Source of the DNA: Oligosphaeraceae bacterium | Lineage (GTDB): Bacteria > Verrucomicrobiota > Lentisphaeria > Oligosphaerales > Oligosphaeraceae | Length of the DNA stretch: 7,927 bases | Assembly (NCBI GenBank): GCA_012515455.1 | Contig: JAAYYJ010000418.1 | Span: 1 to 7,927, forward strand | Direction of reading: 5' to 3' | Shown: positions 1 through 5,446 of the stretch, piece by piece | How positions within the stretch are numbered: position 1 is the stretch's first letter | Layout of the letters: each line of letters starts with the position of its first letter | Translations under genes and position numbers: made by a program | Notes under the pieces: model-generated | The model's input: the letters and a program-made list of their open reading frames with translations, nothing else | Database searches by the model: none | Told to the model about the DNA's origin: nothing

Positions 1-1
1 C

Positions 2-2431
2 GGCGAGCTGGTGGCCTGCGGGTATTGCAATGCTGCAGTGGCCGTGCCGCTGAGTCCGACCGCAGCAGGAGCGCTGCTGGGTGACTTTCTGATTGTCAAG
101 GAAATTGGCAGCGGCGGGATGGGCAAGGTCTATCTGGCGCATCAGATCAGCCTGGACCGCGATGTGGCCCTGAAGGTCCTAAGCGCCAACTTTGCCCGGG
201 ATGCCGTTTTCATCCAGAATTTCATCAACGAGGCGCGGATGGCGGCGGCCTTGAATCATCCTAACATCGTGCAGGCCTACGCGGTGAATGCTGATGCTGA
301 GCATTATTATTTTGCCATGGAGCTGATTGAAGGCAACACCATGAAGCAGGTGTTGCAGAACAGCGGCCGTCTGGTGCATGAGAAGGTCCTGTCCATTGCC
401 ACTGACATCATTGCGGCACTGGCGTATGCCTGGCAGGAGAAGAAGCTTATCCATCGTGACATCAAGCCCGACAACATCATGCTGACTTACGACGGGCGCA
501 CGAAACTGGCGGATATGGGCCTGGCCCGGAAGATTACTGGCACGGGTGAGGACGGCAGCGCCGAGTTGTACGGCACCCCGCAGTATGTGGCGCCGGAACT
601 GATTTTGGGGGCTGCGGGTGACCTCCGCAGCGATATCTACAGCCTGGGGGCGACTTTATACCATGCCCTGTCGGGGGGCTACCCGTTTCAGACCACTGAC
701 CTCAATGAGATGGCGCTGAAGCATCTGTGTGAGCCGCTGCTGCCGTTGCGGGAGCGGGTGCCGGATGTGCCCGCGCCCTTGGCGCGGCTGGTGGAAGTCA
801 TGATGGCCAAACGGCCTCAGCACCGTTATCAGAATTATGAGCAGCTGCAGGCGGATTTGGCCAGAGTGGGCAAGGGCCAAATGCCGTTGCTGGTTCTGCC
901 GGATGGCGCGCAGCAGCCCGTGGATATGGAATCAGACGATCCGATGGGACTGGGGGGGCAGGAGCCAGCCGCGCCAGTGCCCCCGGGCCAGGCAGGGCCA
1001 GCTGAGCCCGAAGCCCAGGGCAGAACCGCCTCAGGCGGTATCAAGCTCGGCCAGAAGGGTGGCAAAATATCCTTGGGCGGCAAGGGCGGGTCCAGCAGTA
1101 CTGGCAAGGCCCCGCTGGTCCTGGAGGCCAAAGGCGAAGCAGAGAAGACCGCACTGCCGGAGGAGGAACCGGAATCCGGCTCCGCTGACAGCCTGGCGTC
1201 CCTAGAGCATCCGCCGGCGGGGCCGGGGGCCAAAAAGGTGGTGCTGCTGATCGGCGTGCTGGCGGTGCTGTTGCTCGTTGCCGGTGGCGTTGCCGCCTGG
1301 TTCTTCCTGGGCCGTGACGATGGCGCAGCAGCGGCTCCGGACAACGCCGCTGGTGAAAGCCCCGCGGCAGCGGCGGATTCCCGTCTGGCCGGACTGCAGG
1401 CGAAAATCCAGGCTGCCGCTCCGGAGCCTGAGATTATGGCGGAGTTGCTGCGTCTCGCCTATGAGGTTGAGGCCGGCACGCCTGATTATGACGCCTTGCT
1501 GAAGCTGGCCGGTCCCTACCTGGAACCGGTGCTGCAGAGTGCCCGTGCTGTGCAAATGAGCGAGATTCAGTCTGGCTGGTCGCGTCGGATTGAAGCATTC
1601 AAGGAGCAGAAGCAGCGGGAAGAGGAGGAGGCCAAGGTTGTGGCGGAGCAAGCGCGCAAGGAGGCTGAGGCGGCGCGGGAACAGAAGCAGCGTGAGGAAG
1701 AGGCGCGCAAGCTTGCAGAGGAGTTTGAGCTGGCCAAGCAGCAGATCCGGGACAAAGTGGTGCAATGTGCGACCCAGCTGGATTTCTCTGGCGCGAGGGT
1801 GCCTTTTGCGGTGATGTCGCAGTCCAGCAATGAGGAAGAGAAGGACTGGGCGATGCTGTGGCTGAGTTATATTGACCAGGCCGAGGCGCTGTTTTTGAGT
1901 TTGAAGAACAGCAAGGATAAGGTCGCCGGGGTGTCATTCAGGATTCGCAATGAGAAAAACATATCGCAGGAGTGGAAAGTCAGCACGATTTCTTACAACA
2001 CCGTGCGTCTGAAACTGGTCAAATCCGGGCATGAGCGCCGGGGTAAAGGTCAGGAAGAAGAGGAGCAGGAAAAATCTTACGAGCTTGACCAGATGGCTGA
2101 GGGCGGGAACAATTTTGTGTTGCTGGTCCAGGAGGCTCTGAAGGCCGATGGTCGGGAGAGTGAATTCGACAACCTCTATGGGTCATTTTTGCTGGTCCGG
2201 GGTGAGCAGATAGCACACAAACATCTCGAGGCTGCCATGGCCAGCGAACGCATTTTATCAGAACTGCCGCTGCTGCGCTCTTCGTATGTCAAAACCCAGG
2301 TGGAGCGTCTGAAAATTCGTCCGAAGGCGCGCGCTTTGCAGTATGCACGGTATCTGAAAAAGAACTACCCGGACGAGTTTGCACCTTATGAGGAAGAGGC
2401 CAAGACGATAATCGAGGGCCTGGCAAACTAA
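2..2431 (+). CDS. Transmembrane Hanks-type Ser/Thr protein kinase with coiled-coil extracytoplasmic region (5' partial)
   Basis: Predicted membrane-anchored kinase that phosphorylates Ser/Thr of unknown cytoplasmic targets. Residues are counted from the GTG at position 11. The kinase domain spans about 26-285: glycine loop IGSGGMGKV (32-40), Lys55 in VALK, helix-C Glu74, catalytic HRDIKPDN (148-155), a DMG triplet (168-170) replacing the usual DFG, and APE (194-196). A low-complexity Pro/Ala/Gly/Glu linker (about 300-407) follows, then KK and one hydrophobic helix (410-434). By the positive-inside rule the last 370 residues are extracytoplasmic. They include a highly charged coiled coil (about 515-585) and a C-terminal part (600-806) I do not recognise. 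The frame stays open to the window edge, and GELVACGYC ending in VAVP looks like the second half of a zinc ribbon. GTG 11 has no ribosome binding site, so the true start is probably upstream. The gene converges on the hydrolase operon. The kinase assignment is firm; its ligand and substrates are unknown. Confidence 0.95.
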   Translation, partial: GELVACGYCNAAVAVPLSPTAAGALLGDFLIVKEIGSGGMGKVYLAHQISLDRDVALKVLSANFARDAVFIQNFINEARMAAALNHPNIVQAYAVNADAEHYYFAMELIEGNTMKQVLQNSGRLVHEKVLSIATDIIAALAYAWQEKKLIHRDIKPDNIMLTYDGRTKLADMGLARKITGTGEDGSAELYGTPQYVAPELILGAAGDLRSDIYSLGATLYHALSGGYPFQTTDLNEMALKHLCEPLLPLRERVPDVPAPLARLVEVMMAKRPQHRYQNYEQLQADLARVGKGQMPLLVLPDGAQQPVDMESDDPMGLGGQEPAAPVPPGQAGPAEPEAQGRTASGGIKLGQKGGKISLGGKGGSSSTGKAPLVLEAKGEAEKTALPEEEPESGSADSLASLEHPPAGPGAKKVVLLIGVLAVLLLVAGGVAAWFFLGRDDGAAAAPDNAAGESPAAAADSRLAGLQAKIQAAAPEPEIMAELLRLAYEVEAGTPDYDALLKLAGPYLEPVLQSARAVQMSEIQSGWSRRIEAFKEQKQREEEEAKVVAEQARKEAEAAREQKQREEEARKLAEEFELAKQQIRDKVVQCATQLDFSGARVPFAVMSQSSNEEEKDWAMLWLSYIDQAEALFLSLKNSKDKVAGVSFRIRNEKNISQEWKVSTISYNTVRLKLVKSGHERRGKGQEEEEQEKSYELDQMAEGGNNFVLLVQEALKADGRESEFDNLYGSFLLVRGEQIAHKHLEAAMASERILSELPLLRSSYVKTQVERLKIRPKARALQYARYLKKNYPDEFAPYEEEAKTIIEGLAN
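1040..1093 (+). repeat. Two-unit 9-residue tandem repeat (I-x-L-G-x-K-G-G-K/S) in kinase linker
   Basis: Two adjacent 27-base units (1040-1066 and 1067-1093) encode IKLGQKGGK and ISLGGKGGS, residues 344-361 of the kinase. They lie in the otherwise acidic and Pro/Ala-rich linker between the kinase domain and the membrane helix. The protein motif is clearly repeated, while the DNA has diverged. This basic, glycine-rich patch could be a flexible spacer or an interaction or phosphorylation site; the function is unknown. Confidence 0.6.
1604..1702 (+). repeat. Repeated coiled-coil segment (EQKQREEE twice) in the kinase
   Basis: The 24-base blocks 1604-1627 and 1679-1702 both encode EQKQREEE, at residues 532-539 and 557-564. 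They are 25 residues apart, with a Lys/Glu/Ala/Arg-rich stretch between them. The two DNA copies match at 20 of 24 bases, and all four differences are synonymous. This is an internal duplication, or strong convergence, within the predicted extracytoplasmic coiled coil. Confidence 0.7.
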
Positions 2432-2463
2432 GCGCGCTTCCACCGGCGTCTGCCCGCTCAGGG
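2432..2463. other. 32-bp convergent intergenic gap
   Basis: The kinase stop (TAA, 2429-2431) and the minus-strand hydrolase stop (TAA, 2464-2466) face each other across 32 bp. The gap includes most of a 10-bp perfect palindrome, AAGCGCGCTT (2430-2439), that has no loop and no T-tract. No convincing intrinsic terminator is visible for either direction. It is the only intergenic space over 2 bp in the window. Confidence 0.8.
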
Positions 2464-3414
2464 TTATTGTTGCAGGAAGGTCAGCAGTTCCTGTTTGAGC
2501 TGTTGCCTCCAGGCGACTGAGGAGAAGTTATGATTCGCGCCGTCCAGGCTGCGGAATACTGCCGGGAGTTTGTTCTCCTGCGCATATTCACGATAATATT
2601 TTTCAGCGGGCTGGGCATCGGGGTCGGCGCTGCCATAAACAAAGATCAGCGGCAGGTCGGGGCGGAGATTGCGCAGGTGGGTCCGGGGGGCATTGAGGGC
2701 ATCCTGACGGCCTTCGCGGGCGGCAGCCTTGACGCCGCTGCCCGGTTTGCTGCTGCTGCCATGGCCAATTTCCTTGCGCTGGTTCTGACCGCGTTTGAAC
2801 AGCGGTCCCAGGAGGACGTGCAGGACTTGTTTAAGCCGGACCTCGCCTTTGACCAGCCGGGCCCAGGTTTCTGCGCGGCAGGCTTTGCGCCAGTATATGT
2901 GGAGGAAATGGCGGGTCCGGTTCAAGTCCCGGGCGAAGGTGTCTCCGTCCGAGAACGGATAAACTGACAGCAGCAGCAGTTTATCGGCCTCGGGCAGTCT
3001 TTTCAAGGTCCCGATGATGACATTAGCACCGGAGCAGAGCCCCAGGTAGGAGATTTTTTTGCAGCCGAGGGATTTTTGCAGTGCCAGGGATGCGGCGCAG
3101 AGGTCATCGGCCATGGTGAGGAGGCTGGTATTGAGTCCTTCGCCTTCGCTTTCCCCGCGCCCGCTGAAATCGAAGCGCAGCACTGCGTATCCGGCCTCGG
3201 CCAGGGTTCGAGCCAGTTCCGTGAGCAGGTCTGCTGGTCCGCAGCGGTTTCCGCTCCAGCCGTGGCTGAAGATAATCGCTTCCCGCCACTGTCCCCGGGG
3301 CGGCAGGTGCAAGACGCCGTGCAGCCGTCGGGCATTGGCGGTGAAGGAAAAGATTTCCTCGCTGCTGTGGTCAGGGTTGGTGATCTTGTGGTTCAGTATT
3401 TGGGGCATAGTCAT
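2464..3414 (-). CDS. Alpha/beta hydrolase with Cys nucleophile elbow (exosortase A-associated hydrolase 1-like)
   Basis: Cytoplasmic alpha/beta-hydrolase-fold protein of 316 aa with no signal peptide. Visible landmarks are the oxyanion motif SHGWSG (H51 G52), the strand RFDFSGRGESEG (80-91), the nucleophile elbow G-L-C-S-G with Cys127 in place of Ser, a candidate acid Asp264 or Asp266 in YGSADPDAQ, and His295 in GANHNF. Between strand and acid sits a basic lid (about 155-245) including WARLVKGEVRLKQVL. The fold details, Cys elbow and lid resemble the family annotated as exosortase A system-associated hydrolase 1, but this is recognition from memory. Substrate unknown. It is the last gene of the minus-strand run. 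Its ATG overlaps the upstream stop as ATGA, and no Shine-Dalgarno is visible, so translation is probably coupled; ATG at 3408 is an alternative start. It ends 32 bp from the convergent kinase gene. Confidence 0.9.
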   Translation of the reverse strand: MTMPQILNHKITNPDHSSEEIFSFTANARRLHGVLHLPPRGQWREAIIFSHGWSGNRCGPADLLTELARTLAEAGYAVLRFDFSGRGESEGEGLNTSLLTMADDLCAASLALQKSLGCKKISYLGLCSGANVIIGTLKRLPEADKLLLLSVYPFSDGDTFARDLNRTRHFLHIYWRKACRAETWARLVKGEVRLKQVLHVLLGPLFKRGQNQRKEIGHGSSSKPGSGVKAAAREGRQDALNAPRTHLRNLRPDLPLIFVYGSADPDAQPAEKYYREYAQENKLPAVFRSLDGANHNFSSVAWRQQLKQELLTFLQQ

Positions 3415-4595
3415 TGGGCGGGGAAATGCCGGCGCAGGAATTCCTGTTGGATGGGCAGTGCAAAGCGGGCGGGAGCGCCGTCGCGGAGCACGAAATTATG
3501 GTCTCCGTCGGGGACGAGAACATATTGACAGTGTTTATGCCGGCGTTGGAGTTCCTGGAGCAGGTCGGTGTGGCTGAGGTGGAAGACGCTGCCATCGTAG
3601 CCGCCGCCCATGAACAGCAGCATCTTTGCCTGCAGGAGCCCGGCATTGTGGACGATGCTGCGTTTTTTCAGTCCCAGCAGCTGGGGTAGCACTGGCTGAT
3701 TGCAGAAATCTTCCCAGGACAGCCAGTTGTTAGCGCCGCAGCGCATCCGGTCCCAGTAAAAGCGCTGTGGGTTCACCAGCCAGGCGTCGTAGCTGACCAC
3801 GGCCTTGGCCTTGGACCCGGCTCTGGCGGCAGTGAGCAGGCCGACCCCGGCACCGAAACTGTGCCCGAGCATGGCAAATTCGTCGGGTTTGACATACGGC
3901 AGCTTCCAGGCCGCGGCGAGCATGGCCAGGCAGTCGTCTACTTCACCGTCCAGATTCTCAATTTCGCCTTCGCTGACCAGTTCCTGGCCGTTTACCGGCA
4001 CCTGCAGCTGAAAGAGCGGCTCGCCCCGCATCGCCGGAGCGATGACGACGTAGCCCTGGCGGACCAGGTGCTCGGCCAGCCAGTCGCAGAAGCTGTTGGG
4101 AATTCCGAAAGCCGCGCCGTGGCAATAGAGGATCAGGCGGTGCTGCCGGCCGGGGACGAGGTCCGCGGGGGCCAGGATCAGGCCGTACTGCTGCAGGCCG
4201 CCGACTGTCCAGGCCACGACCCGAGTAGTCACATCCGCAAAATCAGGCAGCGGCTCGGGCGGGGTCAAATTCCGGAAGGATGCGTCAGGCGGTTCCGGAA
4301 ACTGACAGGGCGGCAGCGCGGGCAGGAGGGTTAATTTATCCAGGCCGGACTGCCATTTTTGTCTGGCGGCGGGCAAATCCCGGCGGGATGCGGCCAGGCG
4401 GCCGTCGAACCAGTCCTGCAGCGCGGCGCTGACGTCCTTGCCGGCCAGCAGCGGGTCTTTCAGGGCATTGACCAGTGCCTCCTCCTGCTGGTTATCGAGG
4501 CCGCGTTTCCAGGCCAGGTTTTCCAGTCCGGGGCGGACGCTGTCGCCGGCGGCGCAGGTCAGGGTGCAGAGCAGCAGCAGTAGAAATTTCAGCAT
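3411..4595 (-). CDS. Exported alpha/beta hydrolase (canonical Ser elbow)
   Basis: Predicted exported esterase/peptidase-like hydrolase of 394 aa. Lys3 and a run of leucines (5-9) form a short signal peptide, with likely cleavage near AAG (15-17). Residues 18-110 form a helical N-terminal extension, rich in Trp, Lys and Leu, that I do not recognise. The catalytic domain follows: oxyanion HG (159-160), nucleophile elbow G-H-S-F-G with Ser246, probable acid Asp334 in GGYDGSVF, and His366 in PDGDHNF. A complete Ser-Asp-His triad therefore appears present, as in dienelactone-hydrolase-like and acyl-peptidase-like enzymes. Substrate unknown. The open frame extends to 5135, but that part lies antisense-frame over the upstream hydrolase gene. 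The ATG at 4595 is chosen because a signal peptide and a good AGGAGA site 7 bases upstream both appear there. Gap to the upstream stop is 2 bp; the 3' end overlaps the next gene by ATGA. Confidence 0.9.
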   Translation of the reverse strand: MLKFLLLLLCTLTCAAGDSVRPGLENLAWKRGLDNQQEEALVNALKDPLLAGKDVSAALQDWFDGRLAASRRDLPAARQKWQSGLDKLTLLPALPPCQFPEPPDASFRNLTPPEPLPDFADVTTRVVAWTVGGLQQYGLILAPADLVPGRQHRLILYCHGAAFGIPNSFCDWLAEHLVRQGYVVIAPAMRGEPLFQLQVPVNGQELVSEGEIENLDGEVDDCLAMLAAAWKLPYVKPDEFAMLGHSFGAGVGLLTAARAGSKAKAVVSYDAWLVNPQRFYWDRMRCGANNWLSWEDFCNQPVLPQLLGLKKRSIVHNAGLLQAKMLLFMGGGYDGSVFHLSHTDLLQELQRRHKHCQYVLVPDGDHNFVLRDGAPARFALPIQQEFLRRHFPAQ

Positions 4596-4597
4596 GG

Positions 4598-5446
4598 TTA
4601 AGTCTCCTGTGGGGGCTGGTCCAGGCGGGTGAGGAAATCCAGGCAGGGTTTGATTACGCTGTCGGACTCGTAGTACTCCAGCTGGCCCCAGAATGGCTTG
4701 TCGGGGATGAGCAGCGCCTGGCTGTGCGGGCGGCTGGCGCACAATGCGCACAGCTCCCCCCAGGACGGCGGAAAATTCCGGCTGCCGGAGACCCGCAGGA
4801 GCAGCAGCGGGCAGGGCTGGGGGCTGCGTTTCAGGTCTGCGAGCAGGTCTGCCTGCCCGGCTTGGCGGGCGAAATCGGCGTTGATGACGAAGGCGGCGAA
4901 TTCGGCCTGACTGCCGCTGGACCAGATTTCGGCTGCGCTGCGCTGATCCTGGGGCTGTCCGGTCAGGGGCAGTCCTTTGATGCGCTGGCGTTTTTCCAGT
5001 TCCTGCAGGAAGTCGGTGCCAGTCAGGAGCGGCTCTGCCAGGATCAAGGCCCGGCAGGGGACCGCAGCGGCGACTGCCGCCGCGGTCAGTGCTCCGGCCC
5101 GGGCGCCGAAGAGAGCGATTCCGGCCTGCGGGCATTGTTGTTGCAGGAAGTCGGCGGCGGTGCTGAGTTCTTGCTGCCAGTCCAGCCAGGCGACCTCAGC
5201 CGGCCGGCCGCTGCTGTCGCCGCTGCCGCTGAAATCGCATTTCAGGGCGGCGATATTATGTTGGGCCAGGGTGCGTGCCAAGCGGGTCAGCATCCTGGCG
5301 GCGCAGCGTTTTTCTTCGCCGAAGGGCTCGGCGATGAGCAATGCGAGGGCAGCGGTCTTTTGTGCGGGCAGGAACAGGCTGCAGTATAGCTGTCTGGTGC
5401 CGCAGGGGATGAATCCGCGTTGTTCAGTTATGGTCGATTCTGGCAT
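4598..5446 (-). CDS. Alpha/beta-hydrolase-fold protein with Arg at the nucleophile elbow (exosortase A-associated hydrolase 2-like; possible pseudoenzyme)
   Basis: Cytoplasmic alpha/beta-hydrolase-fold protein of 282 aa. Features run in family order: GFIPCGTRQLYCSLFLPA at the N-terminus, EPFGEEKRCAARM (40-52), CDFSGSGDSSG (70-80), W87 and W90, an elbow G-A-R-A-G with Arg116 where the nucleophile should be, and PFW (251-253) near the C-terminus. These match my memory of exosortase A system-associated hydrolase 2, whose members have G-L-R-L-G at the elbow and PFW late. I see no acid after LLLLRVSGSR (214-223), and no histidine in the PDKPFW segment where the catalytic His is expected, so classical hydrolysis is unlikely. 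The frame is open back to 5608, but the ATG at 5446 is chosen. It fits the family N-terminus and overlaps the lnt stop as TGATG. No Shine-Dalgarno is seen, which suggests coupled translation from lnt. Confidence 0.85.
   Translation of the reverse strand: MPESTITEQRGFIPCGTRQLYCSLFLPAQKTAALALLIAEPFGEEKRCAARMLTRLARTLAQHNIAALKCDFSGSGDSSGRPAEVAWLDWQQELSTAADFLQQQCPQAGIALFGARAGALTAAAVAAAVPCRALILAEPLLTGTDFLQELEKRQRIKGLPLTGQPQDQRSAAEIWSSGSQAEFAAFVINADFARQAGQADLLADLKRSPQPCPLLLLRVSGSRNFPPSWGELCALCASRPHSQALLIPDKPFWGQLEYYESDSVIKPCLDFLTRLDQPPQET
4603..4608 (-). promoter_or_regulatory. Shine-Dalgarno site of the exported hydrolase
   Basis: On the minus strand AGGAGA lies 7 bases before the ATG at 4595-4593. 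It sits inside the last codons (Gln-Glu-Thr) of the upstream hydrolase gene. It is the only strong ribosome binding site seen at any of the four operon junctions, and it decides the start of the exported hydrolase. Confidence 0.75.

Noticed and set aside
2430..2439. 10-bp palindrome AAGCGCGCTT at the kinase stop
   Set aside because: It has no loop for a hairpin and no partner copies noticed in the window. A single short GC palindrome in GC-rich DNA is not evidence of an operator.
2473..2493. Inverted repeat CAGGAA/TTCCTG with a 9-base loop followed by TTT, a possible kinase terminator
   Set aside because: The stem is only 6 bp and half A/T, the T-run is three bases, and it lies inside the hydrolase coding sequence. 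Chance is a sufficient explanation.
2530..2967. 145-codon plus-strand frame with a hydrophobic N-terminus
   Set aside because: It sits antisense to the Cys-elbow hydrolase and has no recognisable motif. The apparent membrane segment arises from the complement of ordinary codons.
4542..4595. Possible lipoprotein signal in the exported hydrolase (Cys10 or Cys14)
   Set aside because: Neither cysteine has a proper lipobox: Cys14 is preceded by T-L-T and Cys10 by L-L-L. An ordinary signal peptide is more likely despite the lnt neighbour.
4596..5135. N-terminal extension of the exported hydrolase up to 5135
   Set aside because: It overlaps another real gene in a different frame and has a low-complexity Arg/Pro/Ala composition. 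A signal peptide and Shine-Dalgarno site mark the start at 4595.
4475..5389. 304-codon plus-strand open frame
   Set aside because: It lies antisense to the two hydrolase genes, has a Gln/Gly/Ala-rich composition typical of GC-rich shadow frames, and shows no recognisable motif. The minus-strand frames carry clear hydrolase motifs.
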